Shown piece by piece: positions 7,844 through 16,501 of a stretch of 64,000 nucleotides of DNA. A program made the translations under genes and the position numbers. This DNA is from Glaciibacter superstes DSM 21135 (GTDB taxonomy: Bacteria > Actinomycetota > Actinomycetes > Actinomycetales > Microbacteriaceae). Within the stretch, counting starts at the first letter, position 1. Each line of letters opens with the position of its first letter. The notes beneath the pieces were generated by a model that was not told the DNA's origin, searched no databases, and worked only from the letters and a program-made list of their open reading frames with translations. The stretch lies in the NCBI RefSeq assembly GCF_000421145.1, contig NZ_ATWH01000004.1:124001-188000 (forward strand), read 5' to 3'.

Positions 7844-9229
7844 TTAGAACTGTTCGGCCTCGGTCGAGCCGGCGAGGGCGAGGGTGGCGCTGGTGGGGTT
7901 CAGCGCCGTGGAGATCCGGTCGAAGTAGCCGGTGCCGACCTCCCGCTGGTGGCGAGTCGCGGTGTAACCGGAGCCCTCTGATGCGAACTCGGCTTCCTGC
8001 AGGTCGACGTATGCACTCATCTGGCGTTCGGCGTAGTCAGCCGCCAGCGTGAACATGGAATGGTTGAGCGCGTGGAACCCCGCCAGCGTGATGAACTGGA
8101 ATGAGTAGCCACAAGCCGCGAGCTCGCGTTGGAAGGCGGCGATCTGTGCGTCATTCAGGTGGGATTTCCAGTTGAACGACGGCGAACAGTTGTACGCGAG
8201 CTTCTTGCCGGGGAAATCCTGGTGGATCCGGTCGGCGAACGCTCTGGCGAGTTCGAGATCAGGCTCTGCACTCTCCACCCACAGTAGATCCGCGTACGGC
8301 GCGTAGGCAAGCCCCCTGGCGATCACCGGCTCGATGCCGTTTCGCACCTCATAGAATCCTTCGGCGGTGCGCTCCCCCGTGAGAAACTCCCGATCGCGCT
8401 CATCGATGTCGCTGGTGATGAGCGTCGCCGCCAGCGAATCGGTGCGGGCGATGACGAGAGACGGAACGCCAGCGACATCCGCCGCCAGCCTGGCCGCATT
8501 GAGGGTACGGATGTGCTGGCCGGTCGGAACCAGCACCTTGCCTCCCATGTGTCCACACTTCTTTTCGCTGGCGAGCTGGTCTTCCCAGTGCACACCGGCG
8601 GCCCCGGCTTCGATCATCGATGCCATCAGTTCGTAGGCGTTGAGCGGACCTCCGAAGCCGGCTTCGGCGTCGGCGACGATGGGGGCCATCCAGTCGCGGG
8701 GCTCGTTCGTTGAGCTAGCCAAAACCCCCTCGCTGGCGTCGATTTGCCCAGCGCGGAGCAGCGCGTTGTTGATGCGGCGCACCACCGCCGGCACGGAGTT
8801 CGCCGGGTACAACGACTGGTCGGGGTACGTCTGGCCAGACAGGTTCGCGTCGGCGGCAACCTGCCAGCCGGAGAGGTAGATCGCCTTCAGGCCTGCGCGA
8901 ACCTGTTGCACCGCCTGGTTGCCGGTGAGGGCGCCGAGCGCCGAGACCCACTCTGGGTGTTCGGCCGTGCCGGTCTCGTTGATCAGCTCCCAGAGCTTCT
9001 GGGCCCCGCGCCGGGCGAGGGTGCGCTCCTCGCGCACAGGGCCACGGAGTGCGATGACGTCTTCGGCGGTGTAGTCGCGACGGATGCCGTCCCAACGCGG
9101 GTCTGCTGCCCACTCGAGTTCGAGCTCCGCCGCGGTCTGCGTCTGGTCGCCCGGCCGGTTGGCCGTACGTTCGGCTGGGTGTTCGGCTGGGCCGTTGCCT
9201 GAGCCGCTGGCTGCTGTCGGTTCGGTCAT
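7844..9229 (-). CDS. aceA: Isocitrate lyase
   Basis: 461 residues. It cleaves isocitrate to glyoxylate and succinate, the first committed step of the glyoxylate shunt used on acetate and fatty acids. The active-site signature KKCGHMGGK (about 227-235, family K-K-C-G-H) and the substrate-binding [18 protein letters not shown] segment are present. The N-terminus has about 30 extra Ala/Thr-rich residues compared with the usual 430-residue actinobacterial enzyme. ATG 9229 follows AGGAGGACACC, a strong ribosome site. First gene of the aceA-aceB operon. Confidence 0.97.
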   Translation of the reverse strand: MTEPTAASGSGNGPAEHPAERTANRPGDQTQTAAELELEWAADPRWDGIRRDYTAEDVIALRGPVREERTLARRGAQKLWELINETGTAEHPEWVSALGALTGNQAVQQVRAGLKAIYLSGWQVAADANLSGQTYPDQSLYPANSVPAVVRRINNALLRAGQIDASEGVLASSTNEPRDWMAPIVADAEAGFGGPLNAYELMASMIEAGAAGVHWEDQLASEKKCGHMGGKVLVPTGQHIRTLNAARLAADVAGVPSLVIARTDSLAATLITSDIDERDREFLTGERTAEGFYEVRNGIEPVIARGLAYAPYADLLWVESAEPDLELARAFADRIHQDFPGKKLAYNCSPSFNWKSHLNDAQIAAFQRELAACGYSFQFITLAGFHALNHSMFTLAADYAERQMSAYVDLQEAEFASEGSGYTATRHQREVGTGYFDRISTALNPTSATLALAGSTEAEQF

Positions 9230-9300
9230 GGTGTCCTCCTGAAGAACGGGAATGTGCGGTGTCTGGTTCCCACTCTGCGTCGACGGAGCAGGCTGTGACC

Positions 9301-9350
9301 CACGTTCATCTGCAGAAGTTTCACGCTTCTTCTGTTTGCCAGAACTATTC
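9301..9350. promoter_or_regulatory. Candidate RamB-type operator region between aceA and its regulator
   Basis: The 140-base divergent region is less GC-rich than its surroundings. It contains TTCTGTTTGCCAGAA (9330-9344), an inverted repeat around TTTGC, and AGAAGTTTCAC (9315-9325). RamB of Corynebacterium is known to bind an AAAGTTTGCAAA-like sequence upstream of aceA/aceB; the match here is partial, so this is a suggestion only. Confidence 0.3.
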
Positions 9351-9369
9351 GCCCGTGTGACGATGAACC

Positions 9370-10881
9370 ATGGTCACCGCAGATCGCACCATCGCCCTCA
9401 CCGCACCCACACCGCTCACTGATGCCCTCGGCAAGGGATCGGCCGAGGCGGGAGAGCTCGATGCGCTCACCCTCGGCCGTCGCATCCGTCAGCTGCGCCG
9501 CCAGCGCACGATGACCCTCGAAGACCTCGCCGCCGCCGTCGACCGAGCGCCATCGCAGGTGTCGATGATCGAGAACGGCAAGCGAGAACCCCGACTGTCG
9601 ATGCTGCGCGCCATCGCGCTGGCACTCGGCACGAGTGTCGACGACCTCTTGAAATCGGATGCGCCGAGCGAACGTGCCGCCCTCGAGATCGCGGTCGAAC
9701 GCGCGCAACGCGGTCCGGTGTTCAGCGCACTCGGCCTGCCGCGGATACGCGTCAGCAAAGGGCAGAGCGACGACACGCTGCAGACGATCCTCGCCCTGCA
9801 CGGCGAGATCGAACGCCTACACGGCGAGCGCGCGGCCACACCGGAGGAAGCCAGGAGAGCCAACGCCCAGCTGCGTGCCACGATGCGCGAGCGTGACAAC
9901 CACTTCCCTGAACTCGAAGAACTCGCCCTGGGGCTGCTGCGTGCCGTTGGTCATTCGGGCGGTCCGGTGTCGCACCAGGTGGTGGCCGACATGGCCACCC
10001 ATCTCGGCTATTCCCTGCACTATGTGAACGACCTGCCGCATTCGACCAGGTCTGTCACAGACAAACGGAACGGTCGCATCTACCTGCCGACGGAGCAATC
10101 GGCGTCGCGCGATTCGCGGTCGCCGATCCTGCAGGCGTTCGCGAGTCACCTCTGCGGCCACGACGAGCCCGGAAACTATGCGGATTTTCTACGCCAACGG
10201 GTTGAAACTAACTATCTGACCGCCGCCATCCTGCTGCCGGAGAAAGACACCGTCAAACTGCTCACCGAGGCAAAGAACCTGCGTCGCATCTCGATGGAAG
10301 ACCTGCGCGACGCCTTCGCCGTGTCGTATGAGACGGCGGCGCACCGATTCACGAATTTGGCGACGGCGCGGCTCGGGATCCCGGTGCACTTCATGAAGGT
10401 GCACGAATCCGGCACCATCATCAAGGCGTACGAGAACGACGCGGTGCGTTTCCCGAGCGACGCACTCGGCGCCGTTGAGGGCACCACCGTCTGCCGCAGC
10501 TGGACGGCGAGGACCGTCTTCGACGTCGAGGACAGGTTCAGCCCCTGGTACCAGTACACCGACACCCCGGCAGGGACGTTCTGGTGCACATCGCGCATTG
10601 AGAAGGCGAAGGAGGGCGACTACTCGGTGAGCGTCGGGGTTCCGTTTGCGCACGTGAAGTGGTTCCGCGGCCGGGAGACGACCCATCGAGCGGTGTCCAG
10701 GTGCCCAGACGAGTCGTGTTGCCGCCAGGCACCTGATGCCCTCGCCGAGCGCTGGGCCGACCAGTCGTGGCCGGCTGCCCGCACACCGACGAGCCTGCTC
10801 GCCGCGCTGCCGACCGGCACCTTCCCCGGCGTCGATCAGACCGAGGTGTACCAGTTCCTCGAGGCGCACTCGCCCCGCTGA
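9370..10881 (+). CDS. RamB-like XRE-family transcriptional regulator
   Basis: 503 residues. An N-terminal helix-turn-helix of XRE type ([22 protein letters not shown] ... [18 protein letters not shown], about 37-80) is followed by a middle region with an IrrE-like stretch ([37 protein letters not shown], about 256-292) and a C-terminal domain ending in a Cys-rich CPDESCC segment (about 442-448). This is the architecture of the short-chain fatty acyl regulators RamB/ScfR/MlaR. RamB of Corynebacterium controls aceA, aceB and acetate metabolism genes; the divergent position next to aceA-aceB supports the same role here. I leave the symbol open because orthology is inferred. Confidence 0.85.
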   Translation: MVTADRTIALTAPTPLTDALGKGSAEAGELDALTLGRRIRQLRRQRTMTLEDLAAAVDRAPSQVSMIENGKREPRLSMLRAIALALGTSVDDLLKSDAPSERAALEIAVERAQRGPVFSALGLPRIRVSKGQSDDTLQTILALHGEIERLHGERAATPEEARRANAQLRATMRERDNHFPELEELALGLLRAVGHSGGPVSHQVVADMATHLGYSLHYVNDLPHSTRSVTDKRNGRIYLPTEQSASRDSRSPILQAFASHLCGHDEPGNYADFLRQRVETNYLTAAILLPEKDTVKLLTEAKNLRRISMEDLRDAFAVSYETAAHRFTNLATARLGIPVHFMKVHESGTIIKAYENDAVRFPSDALGAVEGTTVCRSWTARTVFDVEDRFSPWYQYTDTPAGTFWCTSRIEKAKEGDYSVSVGVPFAHVKWFRGRETTHRAVSRCPDESCCRQAPDALAERWADQSWPAARTPTSLLAALPTGTFPGVDQTEVYQFLEAHSPR

Positions 10882-11054
10882 CCGCGCCAGTCAGGCAGGC
10901 CGGCACTGAGTCCATGCGCGCCCCCACCCGCGCGGCGGGTGAGCACGATGTGCAGACCGAGGTCACTCGCCTGGGCGAGTACGGAGTCCTCGTTGACCTG
11001 GCGCTTACGGCCGACATCCGTCACGGATGCCGCGGTGACGACAATCCCGCTCAT
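10882..11054 (-). pseudogene. PP2C-type Ser/Thr phosphatase, N-terminal remnant
   Basis: Beginning at ATG 11054 the first 35 or so codons read as the start of a bacterial PP2C phosphatase (VTAASVTDVGRKRQVNEDSV is the conserved first motif with the RxxNED metal-site region). After HIV the similarity stops and the frame runs into the end of the regulator gene without the VADGMGGH motif or any later motif. About 35 of the usual 240-300 residues remain. Together with the kinase stub at 12182-12404 it marks a decayed kinase/FHA/phosphatase locus. Confidence 0.7.
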
Positions 11055-11133
11055 GCCGGCGAAGTCTCTGCTCGTGCCGGCGAATTCTCTGCTTATGCCG
11101 GCAAATTCTCTGCTCACGCCGGCGAAATCTCTG
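11055..11133. repeat. 21-bp tandem repeat at the FHA / phosphatase junction
   Basis: Three full units (11055-11075, 11076-11096, 11097-11117) and a partial fourth (11118-11133) of GCCGGCGAATTCTCTGCTCAT with a few substitutions. On the minus strand the FHA stop codon sits in the first unit read and the phosphatase ATG follows the last, so the array is an expansion of the original intercistronic junction. Read in the phosphatase frame it encodes SREFAGx repeats. Confidence 0.85.
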
Positions 11134-12181
11134 TGGAGGTCAGGTGCATGCCGACCACGCCGAGCACGAAGCTCTCGCCTATCTCGACGGGGGTCCAGGG
11201 GTCGATAAGCACCTCGACGCCACTCTCGTCGACGACCAGCACACCGTTCGTGGAACTCAGGTCGGTCACCCGCCATGCGCCGTCGGCAAGTTCCAGCCGC
11301 GCATGCGTTTTCGACAGGGTGCGGGTGGTATCGGGCACCACGAGCCGTTGTTCAGCCGGGTTGGCTGCGACGGGGTTACGCCCGAGCACCACACTCGCTG
11401 CGGTGAGGTCGAAGGCCGTGCCGTCTTCGAGCACGAGGCGCCAGCGCACGCGCGGCCGCCGATCGACGACGATCGTCGCCTCGATATCGTCGATATCGTC
11501 GGCGGCGTCGGAGTCGGCGAAGGGAGCCCGCGTGATGATGGTGTCGAAGACGCTCGGGTCGTGGCCGGCCGGGTGCGGGGCAGTGGTGTTGAGGGCGATC
11601 GTGCGCGGGGCGACGGTGTTCACCGGGTGCGGTTCGTCGACGGTCGCCGGGGGCGGCCCCCAGGGCACCGCCCCGATACGCACCGGAACAAATGCGGGAG
11701 AGGGCGCGACGTTGTCCAGCGGTGGCTGAGTGACTACGGGCTGCGAGGCCATCGGCCGAGCGGCAACCGGCTGAGCACTGACCAACAGCCCCCGCTGTGC
11801 GTCGGCCGCGTCGCTGCCCCAGGCCAGCAGGGATGCCCAGACCGGCTGCAGCAACACCGCCAGAACTGTGCTGCCTGCGCCGCGCCCGAACTGCAGGTTG
11901 ATGCGGTGCGCGGCGACGATATAGAGGTACACGCCATACAGGTTCACGAGGGGAATGAACAGGAACACCACCGACCAGGCCGGCACGCCACCGAGGCGGA
12001 GGATCTCCGCCGTGTTCAGTATCGGCACCCACCCCTTCCACGATTCGCCGCCGAGGCGCGGGAAGAGGCGGGAGAGGGCGAGCGCCGTCCAGACATAGAC
12101 GGCAATGCCGACAAGGGCGAATACGACATACCCCACGACCAGAACACCGATCAGGGCAGACGGATCAGAAGGAGGGCTCAT
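11114..12181 (-). CDS. FHA-domain membrane protein (DUF5684-like N-terminus)
   Basis: 355 residues. The N-terminal 110 residues hold three or four membrane segments with the DUF5684-like pattern (GGESWKGWVPILNTAEILRLGG, PAWSVVFLFIPLVNLYGVYLYI). A low-complexity Pro/Ala/Thr linker (about 130-235) leads to a C-terminal FHA domain (about 250-350) with VVLGRNP, LSKTHARLEL and VTDLSSTNGVLV, so the phosphothreonine-binding Arg, Ser-x-x-His and Asn motifs are intact. FHA domains read kinase phosphorylation. Here the kinase and phosphatase that normally flank it are stubs, so its partner must be elsewhere or it is on the way to decay. GAGGT lies 7 bases before ATG 12181. Confidence 0.85.
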   Translation of the reverse strand: MSPPSDPSALIGVLVVGYVVFALVGIAVYVWTALALSRLFPRLGGESWKGWVPILNTAEILRLGGVPAWSVVFLFIPLVNLYGVYLYIVAAHRINLQFGRGAGSTVLAVLLQPVWASLLAWGSDAADAQRGLLVSAQPVAARPMASQPVVTQPPLDNVAPSPAFVPVRIGAVPWGPPPATVDEPHPVNTVAPRTIALNTTAPHPAGHDPSVFDTIITRAPFADSDAADDIDDIEATIVVDRRPRVRWRLVLEDGTAFDLTAASVVLGRNPVAANPAEQRLVVPDTTRTLSKTHARLELADGAWRVTDLSSTNGVLVVDESGVEVLIDPWTPVEIGESFVLGVVGMHLTSTEISPA

Positions 12182-12404
12182 GGTGCGACCTCATTTCGGA
12201 AACGGGTGGGGAACACCGCAGCCCTGGCCCTAACGTGCGACGAACCTCGGGGTTCACGGCAGGGGCGAGGAGCACCTTGACGGCAGCGACGCGACACGGC
12301 ATGTCCTGTTCGTAGAGGAAGACGTCAGCGAATCCACCGGTGCCGAGCGGGCGCACATCACTGTATCCCCCGATGGCCTGCGGCGGCGACAGATGTCTCG
12401 CCAC
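12182..12404 (-). pseudogene. Ser/Thr protein kinase, N-terminal remnant
   Basis: A GTG at 12404 with a good AGAGGGGA site upstream starts a frame that reads GGYSDVRPLGTGGFADVFLYE followed by VAAVKVLL: the glycine-rich loop and the VAVK lysine of a PknB-like kinase. Similarity ends about residue 60; the HRD and DFG motifs, the C-lobe and any membrane helix are missing, and the frame runs on into the FHA gene. The promoter side and start are preserved while everything 3' of the beta3 strand is gone, as expected from one deletion ending just before the FHA gene. Confidence 0.75.
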
Positions 12405-12625
12405 GCTGGAATCCCCTCTTTCAGATCGGGCTGTGTATGGCCCAGGGCACGGAACGAATCCCCGGTTGGAGTATATCTTCCGGGACGTGGCGCCCGGCCC
12501 GCCCGGACCCATCTCCTCGCGGCTCGCACGCGCGTCCAGTACCATTTGTGCACGGCGATGGAGCCGCACGCGGCGCGACTCAGCCGTAGAGACGCGTCGC
12601 TGCCGCAGAGAGAGGACGATACCCG

Positions 12626-14065
12626 ATGGCGTCAACGGTCTTCGAGAGACACCGGCCAGCGGCATCCGTCGTCGTCGAGTCGCTCCGCGGCAGCCGGCTT
12701 TCGTCGTTCTGGCTCGACGACATCTCGCCGCGGCGTTACCCACGGTTGACCAGTGATCTCAACTGTGACCTGGCTGTCGTCGGCGGCGGTTACTGTGGCC
12801 TGTGGACGGCTGTCCTGGCCAAGCGGCGCGACCCAGACGCACGCGTGGTGCTGCTTGAGGCGCGCACCGTCGGCTGGGCGGCATCCGGTCGCAACGGAGG
12901 CTTTTGCGAAGCGAGCCTCACCCACGGTGAGGAGAACGGGCGCCGCCGGTGGCCGGCCGAATACGACCGCCTCGAAGAACTGGGCGACGAGAACCTCGAC
13001 GCGATCGAGCGCGCCGTCACCGAGCTCGGCCTCGACTGCGAGTTCGAGCGCACCGGTTCGATCGACCTCGCCGTCGAGGAGCACCAGGCCGAGTGGCTGC
13101 GCGAGGAGCCCACCAATACAGGCACCAACGAGAACACCGTCTATCTCGACGAGGCCGCACTGCGCGCCGAGGTCAATTCGCCGACCTACCTCGCCGGTGT
13201 CTGGCATCAGCGCAGCAACGCGCTGGTGCACCCTGGCAAGCTTGCCGCTGAACTCGCCCGCGTCGCCGCGGAGCTCGGCGTCGAGATCTTCGAGCACACT
13301 CCGGTGCGTTCGCTCGACACCGACGGCCTCACGCCGACGCAGGGCACGCGGGTTCGCACCAGCAGGGGCACGGTGCAGGCCGCCAAAACCGCCCTCGCCA
13401 CCAACGTCTTCCCCTCGCTCCTGAAGCGCAACCGGCTCGCGACCGTGCCGGTGTACGACTACGTGCTGATGACCGAGCCGCTGACGGATGCCCAACTCGC
13501 GTCGATCGGCTGGCAACACCGCCAGGGACTCGGCGACCTGGCCAACCAGTTCCACTACTACCGGCTGAGCGGCGACAACCGCATCTTGTTCGGCGGTTAT
13601 GACGCCGTCTACCACTACGGGCGGCGGGTGCGGAGCGGGTACGAGGACCGTCCCACCTCGCATGAACGGCTGGCGAGCCACTTCTTCACCACGTTTCCGC
13701 AGCTGGAGGGTGTGCGCTTCAGCCACCGCTGGGCCGGCGCAATCGACACCTCGACACAGTTCTGCGCGTTCTTCGGAACAGCTCGTGGAGGCCGGATCAG
13801 CTACGCGGCCGGCTTCACCGGACTGGGCGTCGGTGCGACGCATTTCGCCGCGAATGTGATGCTCGACCAGCTCGCCGACCTGGGTACCGAGCTGACCAGC
13901 CTGGAAATGGTGCGGAAGCATCCGTTGCCGTTTCCCCCTGAACCGATCGCGTCGATCGGAATCCAGGCCACCCGCTGGTCGCTCGACCGCGCCGACCACA
14001 ACCGGGGCAGGCGCAATCTCGTGCTGAGGACCCTCGACGCGCTCGGCCTCGGCTTCGACTCCTGA
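12626..14065 (+). CDS. FAD-dependent amine oxidase-like protein (DAO family)
   Basis: 479 residues. An FAD-binding Rossmann motif LAVVGGGYCGLWTAVLAKRR (about 50-69) and the second dinucleotide segment VVLLEARTVGWAASGRNGGF (about 74-93) place it in the D-amino-acid-oxidase / glycine-oxidase superfamily; the ASGRNGG block and C-terminal YAAGFTGLGVGATHF resemble gamma-glutamylputrescine oxidase (PuuB) and related amine oxidases. The likely reaction is oxidative deamination of a small amine or amino acid using FAD and oxygen. AGAGAGGA lies upstream of ATG 12626. The succinate-semialdehyde-type dehydrogenase at 17.8 kb would fit putrescine/GABA breakdown, but the two are not in one operon. Confidence 0.85.
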   Translation: MASTVFERHRPAASVVVESLRGSRLSSFWLDDISPRRYPRLTSDLNCDLAVVGGGYCGLWTAVLAKRRDPDARVVLLEARTVGWAASGRNGGFCEASLTHGEENGRRRWPAEYDRLEELGDENLDAIERAVTELGLDCEFERTGSIDLAVEEHQAEWLREEPTNTGTNENTVYLDEAALRAEVNSPTYLAGVWHQRSNALVHPGKLAAELARVAAELGVEIFEHTPVRSLDTDGLTPTQGTRVRTSRGTVQAAKTALATNVFPSLLKRNRLATVPVYDYVLMTEPLTDAQLASIGWQHRQGLGDLANQFHYYRLSGDNRILFGGYDAVYHYGRRVRSGYEDRPTSHERLASHFFTTFPQLEGVRFSHRWAGAIDTSTQFCAFFGTARGGRISYAAGFTGLGVGATHFAANVMLDQLADLGTELTSLEMVRKHPLPFPPEPIASIGIQATRWSLDRADHNRGRRNLVLRTLDALGLGFDS

Positions 14066-14084
14066 CGACCGACTCCTGACAAGC

Positions 14085-14148
14085 GTGTGAGGTGCCAACT
14101 TCTGCTAGTAAAACTTGCTCGCAACTAGCAGAAGCTGGCACCTCACAC
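14085..14148. repeat. Palindromic intergenic repeat, copy 1 (possible bidirectional terminator)
   Basis: Two 25-base arms (14085-14109 and 14124-14148) are inverted copies with one mismatch; each begins GTGTGAGGTGCCA and ends CTAGT at the 14-base loop. It lies between two convergent genes. Two related palindromes occur at 24062-24098 and 35458-35519. Confidence 0.85.
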
Positions 14149-14153
14149 CAGGC

Positions 14154-15689
14154 TCAGCGGAGCAGCTGGCTCCCTCGATAGTCGAAGTCGTCGACCGAGA
14201 TCTGCGGCGCAAGCGACATCCTGCTGCCGTCTTCGAAGAACCCGGACTTCGTCTTCGCCAGCGTCATCACCGCGTGCGCGGTAGCGTCACCGAGCTCGTT
14301 CAATGCCGCGGTGCTCAGGTTGCTCATGTCGTCGCAGGCCGCGTGGTAGCACGCATCGTACGGCTCGCCGGCTGTGCCGCCGAACACGGCCGCCTCCTCC
14401 TCCGTCTTGATCCCTTCGGCTCCGCTGAAGAGCCCGCCGGCCGGAATGCCGGCGGCGATGAACGGCCCGTAGTCAGAGCGACCGTCGAACGCCGTCGGAG
14501 CGGTCGCGAGACCCTGCCCGGCGAAATACTGGTCGAAGATCGACTCGATCTGTGCGGATCCGGGAGGGCCGGCGAGACCATCCGGGTCGGCGGAACCGTC
14601 ACCGTCGTAGACGAATCGCACGTAGTTGGTCGATCCGAGCATGTCGAAGTTCAGGTTCGCGTAGATGGTCGACAGTTCGGCGTCGGTGAGGTTGTCGACG
14701 TAGTGCGTCGACCCGAGCAATCCCGATTCCTCTGCGCCCCAGAAGGCGAACCGCACCTGCTGTCGCGGCTTGACGTGCTTCTGAGACATCTGGATGGCGG
14801 TCTCGAGAATTGCACTGGTGCCGCTGCCGTTGTCATTGATGCCGGCACCCGCGAGCACGGAATCCAGGTGAGCACCCACCACGATCACCTTGTCAGGGTC
14901 GCCTTTCGGTGTATCCGCGATGATGTTCCTGGTCGTGCGGGTTTCGGTGATGACATCGGTGCTGACCGCGACGCTGACCGGGCCGGCCTGCGTCGCCTCG
15001 TACAGCGCGACGCCATCCGCGTAGCTGATGCCGACCACGGGGATGGCCACCGGCTCGCCGATCGTCACGCCGGTGAGAAGTTCAGTGCGACCGGGGTTTC
15101 CCTCATTGAACATCACGGCCGCGTCGTAGCCCGCCTCGGTCGCCGCGGCGACCTTTTCGGCGAAGGTGCATGTTCCGCGCTGGATCAGCGCAACCTGCGG
15201 TTCAACCGAGTCGGCCGGCACGAAGTCGCCGACCGCGCATCCGGATGCCGAACTGGGTTCTTCGGTCGCTGGGATCACGACGTTCGTCGTCGCAACCAGC
15301 GCCCCCGTGACCTCCCCACTTCCGGAATATTCCAGGGTGGCCGTCTCGTACGACGTCTCGGTCGGTGAGACCTGGTCGAGCGTTGCCGGCGCCAGCTCCT
15401 GGAAGAACGGAAACTCGAACTCCTGCTCCGAGACCACGTATCCCGCTCCCGTCAATTGATCCTTGACGTAGTCGGCTGAAGCCTCGAACCCGGGTGTGCC
15501 AGACGCCCGCGTTCCTCCATTGTCATTCGAGATTCGCTGCAACACCCGTTCATGCTGCAGGATGCCGTTCACCGTCACCGCATTGCGCAGCTTGTTGGTG
15601 TTGACGTCGTCGACGGCCACAGCCGCCGTCACCGGCACCAGGGTGGCCGCGATGACCAACCCGGTGAGTACTACCGCTCTTCTTCGCAC
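14154..15689 (-). CDS. Secreted M28-family aminopeptidase with PA domain
   Basis: 511 residues. A Sec signal peptide (RRRAVVLTGLVIAATLVPVTAAVA) precedes a PA insert domain (about 120-240, with VALIQRGTCTFAEKVAAATEAG) and the M28 catalytic domain. The two-zinc ligands are visible: GAHLDSV (His), GINDNGSG (Asp), WGAEESGLLGS (Glu-Glu), NFDMLG (Asp) and CYHAACD (His). These enzymes remove N-terminal residues from peptides outside the cell, as the Streptomyces griseus aminopeptidase does. Monocistronic; a short CCCCCG/CGGGGG hairpin (15708-15721) lies just upstream of the ribosome site. Confidence 0.93.
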   Translation of the reverse strand: MRRRAVVLTGLVIAATLVPVTAAVAVDDVNTNKLRNAVTVNGILQHERVLQRISNDNGGTRASGTPGFEASADYVKDQLTGAGYVVSEQEFEFPFFQELAPATLDQVSPTETSYETATLEYSGSGEVTGALVATTNVVIPATEEPSSASGCAVGDFVPADSVEPQVALIQRGTCTFAEKVAAATEAGYDAAVMFNEGNPGRTELLTGVTIGEPVAIPVVGISYADGVALYEATQAGPVSVAVSTDVITETRTTRNIIADTPKGDPDKVIVVGAHLDSVLAGAGINDNGSGTSAILETAIQMSQKHVKPRQQVRFAFWGAEESGLLGSTHYVDNLTDAELSTIYANLNFDMLGSTNYVRFVYDGDGSADPDGLAGPPGSAQIESIFDQYFAGQGLATAPTAFDGRSDYGPFIAAGIPAGGLFSGAEGIKTEEEAAVFGGTAGEPYDACYHAACDDMSNLSTAALNELGDATAHAVMTLAKTKSGFFEDGSRMSLAPQISVDDFDYRGSQLLR

Positions 15690-15821
15690 GATTTCTCCTT
15701 TGAATGACCCCCGAACGGGGGCATATCGTCCTCTGCCGAGGGTGCCCCATGTCCCGGCATCCCGAAAGTGCCGTTACCGGATCGTTACGTCAATGAGCGC
15801 GGTGCAGAACTGCCCGCCGGG

Positions 15822-16442
15822 TCAGGAACCGGCCGAACCCGTCGCTCCGACGCGGTACTCGGCGATCAGCGCCGAGCTGAGCCGGCGCAGCTCATTGTCC
15901 GGGAACGGCTCCAGGAGTCGCCAGCCGAGATCGAGGGTCGCGTCGAGGGTACGCCGCTCGTCCCCCTGGCCGAGAAACTCCCGTTCGAAGGCGTCGGCGA
16001 ACGCGAGGCTGCGCCTGTCCGGTTCGGGCAGACCGTGCTCCCCCACGATCGACATCAGCTGGCGCACCTCGCGGCCGCGGGCGTAGCTGGCGTAGAGCTG
16101 GTCGGCCAGGGCGCGGTGGTCGGCCCTGGTGCGGCCCTCGCCGATCCCCGCGTTCATCAGCCGCGACAGCGACGGCAGCACGTCGATCGGCGGCCTGATC
16201 CCGCGGCGGTCGAGGTCGACGCTGTTCGGCCGGATATCGAGCTCCTCGGCGAGCTCGCCGACGGTCGCCCAGTCGGGCCCGGGGAAGGACATGACGGCGA
16301 GCAGGAGCTGGTACTGCTGCGGCGTCAGCCCATGCCGACGCACCGCCCTCTCGCTGAACTTGAGGTAACGGCGCAGTGCAGCACGGAACGCGGCAAGCTC
16401 CTCCAGATCCTGCTTGAGGGCCGACGTGGGAGTCTCGCTCAT
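15822..16442 (-). CDS. Chimeric ORF: MarR N-terminal half fused to C-terminal part of A/V-type ATPase subunit B
   Basis: 206 residues from ATG 16442. Residues 1-74 are a MarR-family regulator (FRAALRRYLKFSERAVRRHG, LTPQQYQLLLAVMSFPGPDW, ATVGELAEELDIRPNSV), cut off inside the recognition helix. From about residue 76 the protein is instead the C-terminal region of the A/V-type ATP synthase B subunit: GIRPPIDVLPSLSRLMNAGIGEG, TRADHRALADQLYASYARGRE, FADAFEREFLGQG and TLDLGWRLLEPFP. The frame is unbroken across the junction (about 16200-16225), which contains GTCGACCTCGACC, sequence that can encode both the MarR and the ATPase side. Neither half is complete, so neither parental function is expected. 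There is no subunit D or other ATPase gene beside it. Natural deletion fusion or assembly error are the options. Confidence 0.75.
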   Translation of the reverse strand: MSETPTSALKQDLEELAAFRAALRRYLKFSERAVRRHGLTPQQYQLLLAVMSFPGPDWATVGELAEELDIRPNSVDLDRRGIRPPIDVLPSLSRLMNAGIGEGRTRADHRALADQLYASYARGREVRQLMSIVGEHGLPEPDRRSLAFADAFEREFLGQGDERRTLDATLDLGWRLLEPFPDNELRRLSSALIAEYRVGATGSAGS

Positions 16443-16501
16443 TCCTCTAGTGTCCCACTGCCGGGGCACGCAGGTGACATGGCCCCTCATGGGAACGGGC
16501 C

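Noticed and set aside
11055..11133. Possible CRISPR array
   Set aside because: The units touch each other with no spacers, and there are no cas genes in the window.
10767..11729. Plus-strand frame with SARAGEFSAYAGKFSAHAGE repeats
   Set aside because: The repeats are the 21-bp array of the FHA/phosphatase junction read on the wrong strand; the rest is antisense to the FHA gene.
15708..15721. CCCCCG/CGGGGG hairpin as a terminator or 6C-type RNA
   Set aside because: The stem is only 6 bp with a 2-base loop and stands just upstream of a ribosome site; a 6C RNA needs two such C-rich loops, and only one is present.
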